From Halarcobacter bivalviorum (GTDB lineage: Bacteria; Campylobacterota; Campylobacteria; Campylobacterales; Arcobacteraceae): 64,000 nucleotides of DNA. Shown here piece by piece: positions 41,269-49,484 of this stretch. The notes beneath the pieces are model-generated. The model saw only the letters and a program-made list of their open reading frames with translations, ran no database searches and was not told where the DNA came from. Location: assembly GCF_003346815.1 (NCBI RefSeq), contig NZ_CP031217.1, positions 2,046,001 through 2,110,000 of the forward strand. The letters run 5' to 3'. Both the position numbers and the translations under genes were made by a program. Each line of letters opens with the position of its first letter. Position 1 is the stretch's first letter.

Positions 41269-43105
41269 ATAACTCATTAATTTTAGCTTTTATAATAAAC
41301 TTTGCACCAGCTTCATAAAAATAATCAATCGTTCCAAAAAGTTGAAACTTTACAATTGTATTTATAAGTTTTAAGCCTAAAGTTTTACTATTAAGTGTCT
41401 CAAAATCAGCTTCTAAGCCACCTCCATTATCTTTTATACTCATTACTAAAAATTCTTCTTTTTTATGGATTGAAATCTCTAATTTTGGATTTTCATTTTT
41501 ACAAAAAGCATATTTAAAAGAGTTTGTAATAAGCTCATTTAAAATAAGTCCACAAGGCATTGCTTTTTCTATATTTAAAGCTATTTCATCCATATCAATT
41601 TTTACATTAACTTTATTATTTATATCATATGAATGAGAAATAACTCCCACCAAATCCTTTATATAAGTTTTAAAAGGAATATCATTTATATTTTCTGATT
41701 CATAAAGTTTTCTATGTAATAACTCCATAGTAAAGATTCTTTCTTGAATATCAACTAAGACTTTTTTTGTTTTTTCATCTTCTATCTCTTCTTGTTGAAG
41801 TTCAATTAATCCAATTGTTAAAGCAAGATTATTTTTAACTCTATGATGTATCTCTTTTAAAAGTAGTTCTTTCTCTTCTAAGGATTTTGTTATCTCTTGA
41901 GTTTTCTCTTCAACTTTTTTATCTAAAATTTTAATATTGTTTTCAAATAAATCTAACATAGAGTCAAAGGCTTGTCCTAAAATACCAATATCATCATCAC
42001 CTGTTACCTTACTTCTTATATTCTTTTCTCCTTGATTAACTTTTATTGCACTACTTGTGATAGTATCAATGTTCTTTAAAATTCTTCTAAACAAAAGAAA
42101 AATTAGTAGAAAACTAACTGCGATAGTAAGAAGAGTTTCATTAAGTAAAGAGATTAAATCCTCGCTATTTCTATTTATAATCTCCTCTTTATTTATACTA
42201 TAAACAAGAATAAAATATCTACTTTTAGTAGAATCTAAAGTCAGATTTATAACCCAAGTTAAAACCTCTTTATCCTCTATTTTATGTTCAATTGGTTTTT
42301 TTTCATCTGCTTGAAGTATCTGTTTTAGAGTTAAATTTCCTGTTGGAAGGTTTTCTACATTTGAGAGATTACTTAAAACATACCTTTGTTTTCTTTGTTC
42401 TTCATTATGAGAATAAAAACTTACCCCATAATCTTTAAACTCAGGATTTAACCAAAAAAGAGCTGTTTTAGCATCACTTATTGTTGAACCTAAAACTAAC
42501 TTTTCATGAAAATGCTTTTTTAAATCTTTCTCAAAAGAGTTATGTCCAGGATTTAAATTTGCTCTACTACAAGCAAGTAAGATTTTAGTTTTATTTTCTA
42601 AAAGAATATTATAAAAATAGTTTTTTGTTTTTCTATAAGCTTTTGAAACAGAAGCCTCTTCTACTAATATCCATTTTTCATAAAGGTTTGAGTTATCAAA
42701 AACCTTTATTTTATTGATTTTTTTAAAAATAAACTCTTCTTTTTCAATCTTATAAGAACATTTTTCAAGAAGTTTATTTTGAGCAAAAAAAGTAATTAAC
42801 TCTTGCTTATCAAAAATATTTAAAAGCTCTTTATTCTTTTTTAATTCATGGGCAATTTTTTCTTGAGTAAGTTCAACTTCAAGATTAGCTTGCATTCCAA
42901 TTGATTTTCCTATAATCATAAACTGATTTTTTATAATCATCAAAGTTCTAGTAATTTGTTCTATAACCTCTTTTTCATTTTCATTATGAATTTTTGGAAG
43001 GGTTAAAAGAGTTCTTATTCCATAAATGATAAGTATCATAATAAAAAAAGAGAAGACTACTTTTGTAGTAAAAGAGTAGTTTTTTAGTTTAAAGATTCTT
43101 GCCAA
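41267..43105 (-). CDS. Membrane sensor histidine kinase (HisKA_2 type)
   Basis: A 612-residue kinase. TM1 (about 14-32) and TM2 (about 318-338) enclose a long CACHE-like periplasmic sensor. A HAMP domain (about 340-392; LKNIDTITSSAIKVNQGEK) and a short coiled coil lead to a HisKA_2 dimerisation domain with the phospho-acceptor pair His420/His421 (LLKEIHHRVKNNLAL). The ATPase domain shows the N-box GLILNELITNSFKYAF and the G-box IKDNGGGLE. Probable TTG start, overlapping the response regulator gene by 17 nt. The ligand is not known; the position next to a Fur-box-flanked iron receptor gene suggests an iron or envelope signal. Confidence 0.88.
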   Translation of the reverse strand: MARIFKLKNYSFTTKVVFSFFIMILIIYGIRTLLTLPKIHNENEKEVIEQITRTLMIIKNQFMIIGKSIGMQANLEVELTQEKIAHELKKNKELLNIFDKQELITFFAQNKLLEKCSYKIEKEEFIFKKINKIKVFDNSNLYEKWILVEEASVSKAYRKTKNYFYNILLENKTKILLACSRANLNPGHNSFEKDLKKHFHEKLVLGSTISDAKTALFWLNPEFKDYGVSFYSHNEEQRKQRYVLSNLSNVENLPTGNLTLKQILQADEKKPIEHKIEDKEVLTWVINLTLDSTKSRYFILVYSINKEEIINRNSEDLISLLNETLLTIAVSFLLIFLLFRRILKNIDTITSSAIKVNQGEKNIRSKVTGDDDIGILGQAFDSMLDLFENNIKILDKKVEEKTQEITKSLEEKELLLKEIHHRVKNNLALTIGLIELQQEEIEDEKTKKVLVDIQERIFTMELLHRKLYESENINDIPFKTYIKDLVGVISHSYDINNKVNVKIDMDEIALNIEKAMPCGLILNELITNSFKYAFCKNENPKLEISIHKKEEFLVMSIKDNGGGLEADFETLNSKTLGLKLINTIVKFQLFGTIDYFYEAGAKFIIKAKINEL

Positions 43106-43823
43106 CTATCTTTACCCTATAACCTTCTTCATATAAGTTTTCAAAAGGATTAAATCCTATTTTATTTTTTAATCTATAAATTAAAGACCTTAATTTTGAT
43201 AAATCATAAACATCTTCTCTCCAAATAAAATTAAAAATAGTGTCAAAGCTTATTACCTTACCTGCGTCTTTTGTAAGTATTTCAAAAAGCTTTCTCTCAT
43301 TTTTAGTTAGTTTAAAAACCTCATCATCTATATATAATTCAGAAGTAGTTTTATCATATTTTGCACTATTTCCTAAATATATAAAATCACTTTTCTCTTT
43401 GGTTAAAACCTTTTTATTTTTAAAAAAGAATTGATGTTTATGCATTGCTGTATTTATTGCTACTTTGAGTTCCTCATCTCTACAAGGTTTTATTAAATAA
43501 GCATAAGGCTCAGCTTCCATAGCTTGATTTAAAATATTATCATTATAGTATGAAGTTAAAAAGATAATTGGAATATTAAAGTTTTTCCATAAATAGTTTG
43601 CCACATCTATTCCTGTCTTTTTTGCATTTAAATTTATATCAATTATTGCAATATCAGGATAAGTATTTTGAGCATTTAAAATTGCATGTTCAGGAGAAGT
43701 TGCTATTCCACTTACATTTAATCCTAACTTCTTTAACTTCAATTCCATTGCCACAGCTAAAATTGGTTCATCTTCAACAATAAGTACATCAAAGTTTTTA
43801 TTTGCTAATAAATTGCTTGACAC
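43089..43823 (-). CDS. OmpR-type response regulator
   Basis: A 244-residue regulator. The receiver domain (about 10-130) has the acidic pair in VLIVEDEPILAVAM, the phosphorylation Asp in IAIIDINLNAKKTG, the Thr/Ser switch in IIFLTSYY and Lys in YLIKPC. The C-terminal winged helix (about 165-244) shows ELYIDDEVFKLTKNERKLFEIL and KLRSLIYRLKNKIG. Cognate to the kinase gene overlapping its 3' end. GTG start with AAGG upstream. Divergent from the TonB receptor gene across 165 nt containing two Fur-box-like sites. Confidence 0.92.
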   Translation of the reverse strand: MSSNLLANKNFDVLIVEDEPILAVAMELKLKKLGLNVSGIATSPEHAILNAQNTYPDIAIIDINLNAKKTGIDVANYLWKNFNIPIIFLTSYYNDNILNQAMEAEPYAYLIKPCRDEELKVAINTAMHKHQFFFKNKKVLTKEKSDFIYLGNSAKYDKTTSELYIDDEVFKLTKNERKLFEILTKDAGKVISFDTIFNFIWREDVYDLSKLRSLIYRLKNKIGFNPFENLYEEGYRVKIVGKNL

Positions 43824-43847
43824 TTTTTAAACCTTTTATTTATATTC

Positions 43848-43862
43848 TGATAACTATTCTCA
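43848..43862. promoter_or_regulatory. Fur-box-like site 1
   Basis: TGATAACTATTCTCA agrees with the 7-1-7 Fur consensus TGATAATnATTATCA at 12 of 14 positions. It lies 25 nt from the response-regulator start and could control the two-component operon. Confidence 0.55.
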
Positions 43863-43906
43863 GTATTCTATTTAAAAGTAGATTAATTTAAACTTTTAAA
43901 TGATTT

Positions 43907-43921
43907 TGATACCAATTATCA
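43907..43921. promoter_or_regulatory. Fur-box-like site 2
   Basis: TGATACCAATTATCA matches the Fur 7-1-7 consensus at 12 of 14 positions and is flanked to give TTTTGATA/TATCAAAA arms (8 bp, perfect). It lies 68 nt before the TonB-receptor ATG, where Fur would block transcription. Confidence 0.65.
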
Positions 43922-43988
43922 AAATATCATTATTGTATCATTTTTTCTTATTACAATACGATTAACAATTTTTCACACAAGGATTAAA

Positions 43989-46223
43989 ATGAATTTAAAA
44001 AGGAAAAGTTTACTTTCATTTGTAGCAGTAGCTGCATTAAGTAATCTATATGCAAATGAATCAAACCTAGGAAATGTCACTGTTACAAGTGCTAGTGGAT
44101 TTGAGCAAAAACTTGTAACTGCTCCTGCAAGTATTTCTGTTATCTCACAAGAGGACTTAAATAAAAAGCCCTATACTAATCTTTTAGACGCAGTAAAAGA
44201 TATTGAAGGTGTTGATATTGGAGAAAGCACAGATAAATCTGGACAAGGTACAGTTAGTATTAGAGGTATGGGATCTGATTATACATTAGTACTTATTGAT
44301 GGTAGAAAACAAAACAATAATGGAGATATCTATCCTAATAACTTTGGTGGTTTACAATTTGCAAATATTCCACCTTTATCAATGATTGAAAGAATTGAAG
44401 TTATAAGAGGACCTATGAGTACTCTTTATGGTGCTGATGCCATGGGTGGGGTTATTAATATTATCACTAAAAAGATTTCTAATGAATGGACAGGGTCTAT
44501 TACAAAAGGACAAACTTTTCAATCAAAAAGTTATTGGGGAAATCAAGCTACTACAGATGTAGCTCTTATGGGTCCAATTATTGAGAATAAATTAGGATTA
44601 AGCCTAAGAGGAAGTTATTACGATAAAGAGAAATCAAATCCAGAATGGGACAAAGATACATTTAACAATAATGGTGTAATTGAAGACTCTAGTAAATCAA
44701 ATGATAGTTTTGGTGGAAATGGTAAAACTATGGATAATCAAAACTGGACTCTAGGAGCTGGTTTAACTTTTACTCCAACTGATAACCATACTATTAGAGC
44801 TGATTTTGATATTGCAAAACAAAAATATGATAATACAGAAGGTAGTGTTGGAACACTAGATTCTTATGAAACTTTATATAAAAATCAAAGAGTTGGTTAT
44901 GCAGAATATCAAAGAATGCAAAGGGAACAATACTCTTTATCTTGGGAAGCAGATTGGAACTTAGGTAAAAGTACACTTGGTATTCATCATATAGAAAGTG
45001 AAAACTTAGGAAGAAGTTTACCTTTAACAGCTGACCAAAGACAATATATAAAAGATAAGAAAGGTTCTTGGGCAGATTTAGATGCAGCTTTAGCAGACCC
45101 TGTTTTTGCAGCTTTAATGCCAAGACCAGATAGAACATTAAAATCAAAAAACACTACTTTTAGTGCAAAATATGAACTTCCTTTAGATAAACACTATCTT
45201 GTATTAGGAACAGAATATTTAAAAGCTAAAATGCAAGATGGTGTTTTTGGTATGAATGAAGGAAAAACTAATGGAGAAAAAGAGTATTATCAATACTCAT
45301 TTTTTGCAGAAGATAGTTGGAATTTAGCTGAGTTATTAACTCTTACAATTGGTGCTAGATATGATAAACATGAAGATTTTGGAAGTCATGTAAGTCCTAG
45401 AGCTTATTTAACTTATACACTAAATGATAATTGGACAATTAAAGGTGGAGTTGCAACAGGATATAAAACTCCAAAAACTTCTGACTTACAAGAGGGAGTT
45501 ACTGGTTTTGGTGGACAAGGTACTTCTCCTTTTATTGGGAATCCTGATTTAAAACCAGAAGAGAGTTTAAGTAAAGAGATTGCAGTTTATTATGAACACC
45601 CAGATAGACACAATTTCAATATAACACTATTTCAAAACAACTTTAAAGATAAAATTGAAGATGATGATGCAATTGGTGGAATCTCTCAAGAGTGGATTGA
45701 TTTAGGTTATGATCCTAAAATGAAACAAAATGTTGGAAAAGCTGAGATTTTAGGTCTTGAACTTTCTGGTAAATATTTTATTTTAGATAATTTATCAATC
45801 AAAGCAAACTGGACATATATGGATTCAGAGATTGAATCAAGTGAGGACTCTACAAATGGAAGACCTCTAACAAGTAGTCCAAAACATATGTATAGTGCAA
45901 CTTTAGATTATCAAGCAACTCCTAAATTTAATACTTATTTACAATATTCAGGAGAAAAAGATAGATTCAATACAAGATATAAATCAGGGGATAAATATAA
46001 AGATTTATACTACAAAGACTACTCTATTTGGAACTTAGGTTCTTCATTTAAAGTAAATAAAAACTTAACTTTCAATGCAAAAGTTAATAACTTATTTGAT
46101 AAAGACTTTATGGAATACAATGCTGTTGCAAAGGGTTCTGGAAGAACACCTTATTACTACAACCAATATAGTAATATCACAGCTGGTAGAAACCTTTGGC
46201 TTAGTCTAAATTATACATTCTAA
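43989..46223 (+). CDS. TonB-dependent outer-membrane receptor (FepA/CirA-like)
   Basis: A 744-residue siderophore or colicin-type receptor. Signal peptide MNLKRKSLLSFVAVAALSNLYA, TonB box region near LGNVTVTSAS, plug domain (about 35-155: APASISVISQEDLNKKPY, VSIRGMGSDYTLVLIDGRKQ, IERIEVIRGPMSTLYGADAMGGVINI), then the 22-strand barrel ending in an aromatic residue (ITAGRNLWLSLNYTF), as required for BAM. It is followed by a strong terminator and by iron-reductive genes. The ligand is likely a catecholate or similar siderophore. Confidence 0.93.
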   Translation: MNLKRKSLLSFVAVAALSNLYANESNLGNVTVTSASGFEQKLVTAPASISVISQEDLNKKPYTNLLDAVKDIEGVDIGESTDKSGQGTVSIRGMGSDYTLVLIDGRKQNNNGDIYPNNFGGLQFANIPPLSMIERIEVIRGPMSTLYGADAMGGVINIITKKISNEWTGSITKGQTFQSKSYWGNQATTDVALMGPIIENKLGLSLRGSYYDKEKSNPEWDKDTFNNNGVIEDSSKSNDSFGGNGKTMDNQNWTLGAGLTFTPTDNHTIRADFDIAKQKYDNTEGSVGTLDSYETLYKNQRVGYAEYQRMQREQYSLSWEADWNLGKSTLGIHHIESENLGRSLPLTADQRQYIKDKKGSWADLDAALADPVFAALMPRPDRTLKSKNTTFSAKYELPLDKHYLVLGTEYLKAKMQDGVFGMNEGKTNGEKEYYQYSFFAEDSWNLAELLTLTIGARYDKHEDFGSHVSPRAYLTYTLNDNWTIKGGVATGYKTPKTSDLQEGVTGFGGQGTSPFIGNPDLKPEESLSKEIAVYYEHPDRHNFNITLFQNNFKDKIEDDDAIGGISQEWIDLGYDPKMKQNVGKAEILGLELSGKYFILDNLSIKANWTYMDSEIESSEDSTNGRPLTSSPKHMYSATLDYQATPKFNTYLQYSGEKDRFNTRYKSGDKYKDLYYKDYSIWNLGSSFKVNKNLTFNAKVNNLFDKDFMEYNAVAKGSGRTPYYYNQYSNITAGRNLWLSLNYTF

Positions 46224-46228
46224 ACTCA

Positions 46229-46269
46229 TTAATGTCTAAGCCTTTTGCGAATTTTGGCTTAGACATTAA
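46229..46269 (+). terminator. Terminator after the TonB receptor gene
   Basis: TTAATGTCTAAGCC (46229-46242) pairs exactly with GGCTTAGACATTAA (46256-46269). The 14-bp stem lies 6 nt behind the receptor stop. The downstream T-run is weak. Confidence 0.65.
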
Positions 46270-46281
46270 ACTATCATTTTC

Positions 46282-46300
46282 TAGTCATTATCTATGACTA
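46282..46300. promoter_or_regulatory. Inverted repeat before the DUF3649-PepSY operon
   Basis: TAGTCAT (46282-46288), 5-nt spacer, ATGACTA (46294-46300), 29 nt before the ATG of the DUF3649-like gene. Likely an operator; it does not resemble a Fur box closely. Confidence 0.45.
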
Positions 46301-46328
46301 AAATATCTAAAAAAATTATGGAAGTAAA

Positions 46329-46592
46329 ATGGAAATACTTAGATTAATAATTGCAGGAGCAGGAGGATATTTATTAGCCTCGTTAGTTACAGTCACACTA
46401 AGCCTTGCTCTACCTTTTTCAAATAAGATTGAAGCTATCTCTTTTTCAACTATGCTCTCTTTTTTAGTTTGGTTAAGCTTTATTCTTTATTCATACTCTA
46501 ATATAAAATTAAAATCTCTATTAATACAGTTAAGTCTACTTTGTGCAAATCTTTATTTAATCAATACCTGTTTAATAGCAATAAAGGCTTAA
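46329..46592 (+). CDS. DUF3649-like iron-uptake membrane protein
   Basis: An 87-residue protein with three TM helices (IIAGAGGYLLASLVTVTLSLAL, AISFSTMLSFLVWLSFILYSY, LIQLSLLCANLYLINTCL). The GAGGYLLASLV start and STMLSFLVWLSF match small DUF3649-type proteins that precede PepSY genes in siderophore loci of proteobacteria. It is the first gene of the operon; PepSY starts 2 nt after its stop. Role: accessory to ferric-siderophore use, mechanism unknown. Confidence 0.75.
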   Translation: MEILRLIIAGAGGYLLASLVTVTLSLALPFSNKIEAISFSTMLSFLVWLSFILYSYSNIKLKSLLIQLSLLCANLYLINTCLIAIKA

Positions 46593-46594
46593 GT

Positions 46595-48301
46595 ATGAGA
46601 GAAAACTTTAATGAATCAATGAGATGGCTTCATACTTATAGTGGTCTAATCTTAGGATGGCTTTTATTTGCTATTTTTGTAACAGGAACAAGTGCTTATT
46701 ATAAAAATGAAATTACTTTATGGATGAAACCAGAGTTTCATAAATCAATAGCAAATGAAAAAACTCTTGATATTGCTATTGATAAAGCAATTAAAAATAT
46801 AGAAACAAATGATAAAGTAAGTGTTGTTTTACCTAATAATAGAACTAATCTCTTAGCTCTAAGAGTTGAAAATAATTCAAGTAAAAAACAAGATAGAAGA
46901 AGAGTGCCAGCTACTTATTATAATGCAAGTAGTGGGGAAAAGATAGAAGATAAAACAAAAACAGCAGGTGGAGAATTTTTATATAGATTTCACTTTGAAC
47001 TTTATAATATACCTAGAAATATATCTAGATGGATTGTAGGAATTGCTACTATGGCAATGTTTGTAGCTATTATCACTGGAATATTAATTCATAAAAGAAT
47101 CTTCAAAGATATATTTACATTTAGACCTAAAAACAATACAAGAGGTTGGATGGATGCACATATTCTTCCAGCAGTAGCAGCTTTACCTTTTTTAATAATG
47201 ATTACTTACTCAGGACTTATACTTTTAGGTGGAACTTTGATGCCTTGGGCAATAAAAACTTTTTATGGAGATGATTTTAGAGCTTACAAACAAGAGTATA
47301 TAAAACTTCATTCAATAGATACAAAAAAAATAGAACTTCTTAAAGCCTCTATTAGAGAAGAGGAACATGAAAAAGAAGCCTCTATTTATAAAGCAATAAA
47401 TACAAAAGCACTAAGAGAAAGTCAAAATTCCAATAATGCAAAAAACTATAGTTTTATAAAGGCAAAAAAAGAGCTTTATAAATATGGATATAAAGAAGAA
47501 AATATCATAACAAAACAAAGACTTCAAGCCATAATAAAAAAAGCAGATGAAATCTGGCCTAATAATATTGGCTCATTTACACTTATAAAAGAGAAAAACA
47601 ATAACTTTTCAGTAGAAATTAGTCCTAAAGTTGCCACAACTATATTTAACTACAAGATGCAAAGAGAAGTTGCTATTTATGATGGAAAAACTCTTGAACT
47701 TATTAATAAATCAGAACTTCCTATTCTAAGTAGTTCAATTATAAATACAAGTACCTCACTTAGAAGTTTACATGAAGCAAAATTTGCTGACTCAACTCTT
47801 AGATTTATCTTTTTTATCTCAGGAATTTTAGGAATTATTCTTGTAGGAACTGGACTTATTTTATGGACACAAAAAAGAAAAAAGAAAAACTTAGTTAAAA
47901 AAAGTTTTGGTTTTTGGCTTGTAGAGAAACTAAATTTAGGAACAATTGTTGGGATTATATTAGCTCTTGCTGTTTATTTTATTGCAAATAGAGTTATTCC
48001 TTTAGAGGAGATAAATAGAAGAGAATGGGAGATAAATGCCTTTTTTATTGCTTGGTTTTGTTCATATGTTTATGCTTTTTTAAGAGAGACAAACAAAGCT
48101 TGGAAGGAACAACTTTTATTAACTGCGATTTTATTTTTAGCCTTACCTATTATAAATGTTTTTACAGTTTTAGATAGTTTTTCTCAAGTTTTTACAAGAG
48201 ATTCTATCTTTATCTATTTTGATTTGTTTTTTATTTTTATGGCTTTAGTTTGTTTACTTATTAGATTTATCTTAATAAAAAAACAAAGGAGAATAAAATG
48301 A
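46595..48301 (+). CDS. PepSY-associated TM protein (iron-uptake/ferric reductase type)
   Basis: A 568-residue inner-membrane protein. PepSY_TM signature MRWLHTYSGLILGWLLFAIFVTGTSAYY at the start with the first TM, further helices around residues 150-215 (WIVGIATMAMFVAIITGILIHKR, MDAHILPAVAALPFLIMITYSGLIL), a periplasmic loop, LHEAKFADSTLRFIFFISGILGIILVGTGLILWTQKR, and C-terminal helices. Conserved His lie at helix ends, as for haem binding in the FoxB/PiuB group that reduces ferric siderophores in the periplasm. ATG start at 46595 with AAAGG 7 nt upstream. Overlaps DUF3325 gene by 4 nt. Confidence 0.88.
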   Translation: MRENFNESMRWLHTYSGLILGWLLFAIFVTGTSAYYKNEITLWMKPEFHKSIANEKTLDIAIDKAIKNIETNDKVSVVLPNNRTNLLALRVENNSSKKQDRRRVPATYYNASSGEKIEDKTKTAGGEFLYRFHFELYNIPRNISRWIVGIATMAMFVAIITGILIHKRIFKDIFTFRPKNNTRGWMDAHILPAVAALPFLIMITYSGLILLGGTLMPWAIKTFYGDDFRAYKQEYIKLHSIDTKKIELLKASIREEEHEKEASIYKAINTKALRESQNSNNAKNYSFIKAKKELYKYGYKEENIITKQRLQAIIKKADEIWPNNIGSFTLIKEKNNNFSVEISPKVATTIFNYKMQREVAIYDGKTLELINKSELPILSSSIINTSTSLRSLHEAKFADSTLRFIFFISGILGIILVGTGLILWTQKRKKKNLVKKSFGFWLVEKLNLGTIVGIILALAVYFIANRVIPLEEINRREWEINAFFIAWFCSYVYAFLRETNKAWKEQLLLTAILFLALPIINVFTVLDSFSQVFTRDSIFIYFDLFFIFMALVCLLIRFILIKKQRRIK

Positions 48302-48621
48302 TATTTCTTGCTAGTTTTTTAACCTATTTAGGCATGCTGTTTTTCTCTTTTTCTTTAGAGAAACACTATAAACAAATTTTAAATAAAACAATAAACAAAA
48401 AAATAAAATATTTTGTAAAAGCTTTAGGAACAATATTTTTAAGCCTTTCACTTTATATTTTTATTCAAGTACTTACTTATTCATTAGCAATAACTTATTG
48501 GCTAGGTTTATTAACTATTGTCGCAATTTTTATTGCCTTTATCTATAGCTATAAACCTCAACTCATAATCAAAATATCTGTTTCACTTTTAGTTTTAACA
48601 GGAATAATAAATCTTATATAA
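48298..48621 (+). CDS. DUF3325-like membrane protein
   Basis: A 107-residue protein with three TM segments (ASFLTYLGMLFFSFSLEKHY, FVKALGTIFLSLSLYIFIQV, LTIVAIFIAFIYSYKPQL). The pattern of Tyr-Leu-Gly-Met, Ser-Leu-Glu-Lys-His near the front fits DUF3325 proteins that accompany PepSY genes. ATG start overlaps the PepSY stop (ATGA). Confidence 0.75.
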   Translation: MIFLASFLTYLGMLFFSFSLEKHYKQILNKTINKKIKYFVKALGTIFLSLSLYIFIQVLTYSLAITYWLGLLTIVAIFIAFIYSYKPQLIIKISVSLLVLTGIINLI

Positions 48622-48631
48622 AAGGAAAAAA

Positions 48632-49444
48632 ATGAAGATAAAAAAACTATTATTAATAGGAGCAATAACTACAAGTAGTTTATTCGCTCATGGACTTTGG
48701 ATAAATGCTTTTGAAGCAACTTCACATGGAAGTAAACTTGTGACTGTAGGTTTAGGAACTGGACATAACCCAACAATTGAAGACTCTATTTCTGATAGAG
48801 TTGAGCTTAACTCTTTTGATTTAATCATGCCAAAAGGAGAAGCTATTGCTTTAGAAAAACCTAAAAGAGGTTTAGAAGAGATTTATAATAAAGATAATCT
48901 AAATATTATCCCTAGTAATCTTGCTATGCAAAAAATCTCTTTTAATAAAGAGTCAAAAGAAGGTACTTATACAGCAGCTTTAGCTACTAAAACAAATACT
49001 TTTATTAAATATCTTGATAAAAATGATAAAGAGAGATTTACTACAAAGGCTAAAGAGGAGATTAGAAATCTTAAAGAGATTTTATCTACTACTAAAAGTA
49101 CAATTTATGCAAAAAGCTATTTTGTAAACAAAATTTGGAGTGAACCAAAAGCAATAGGACATGAGCTAGAATTAATCCCTACAAGTGATATTTCACAACT
49201 ACATATAGGAGAGACTATTACTTTTAAAGTTTTATATAAAGGTAAACCTTTAGAAAGTGGATATGTTACAGCTAAAAGTGCTTTAGCAAAAGAAGATAAT
49301 GCTCTTTTTGCAAATGTTAGAAAAGGTCAAGCAAAATTTGTATTAACAAACTTTGGGCAATGGATGTTTACAATACAAAATAAAAAAGAAGTAGAAGGTA
49401 TTATTATTTCAAATACAGCAAGTGCTACAATAAATATAAAGTAG
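48632..49444 (+). CDS. DUF4198 periplasmic protein
   Basis: A 270-residue exported protein (signal peptide MKIKKLLLIGAITTSSLFA, followed by HGLWINAFEA, the start typical of DUF4198). The C-terminal beta domain (GHELELIPTSDISQLHIGETITFKVLYKGKPLESGYVTAK, FGQWMFTIQNKKEVEG) is a conserved family part. The His near the mature N-terminus is typical of metal handling; family members occur in cobalt/nickel or iron loci. Last gene of the iron operon, 10 nt after DUF3325. Confidence 0.8.
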   Translation: MKIKKLLLIGAITTSSLFAHGLWINAFEATSHGSKLVTVGLGTGHNPTIEDSISDRVELNSFDLIMPKGEAIALEKPKRGLEEIYNKDNLNIIPSNLAMQKISFNKESKEGTYTAALATKTNTFIKYLDKNDKERFTTKAKEEIRNLKEILSTTKSTIYAKSYFVNKIWSEPKAIGHELELIPTSDISQLHIGETITFKVLYKGKPLESGYVTAKSALAKEDNALFANVRKGQAKFVLTNFGQWMFTIQNKKEVEGIIISNTASATINIK

Positions 49445-49461
49445 GAATTTTCCTACTTTAT

Positions 49462-49484
49462 AAAGAGGATTAATCCTCTTTTTG
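49462..49484. terminator. Bidirectional terminator after the iron operon
   Basis: AAAGAGGATTAATCCTCTTT palindrome followed by T-run on the plus strand; overlaps the antiporter stop. A second hairpin AAAGTAGGA/TCCTACTTT (49438-49459) lies just before it and holds the DUF4198 stop. Confidence 0.7.
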
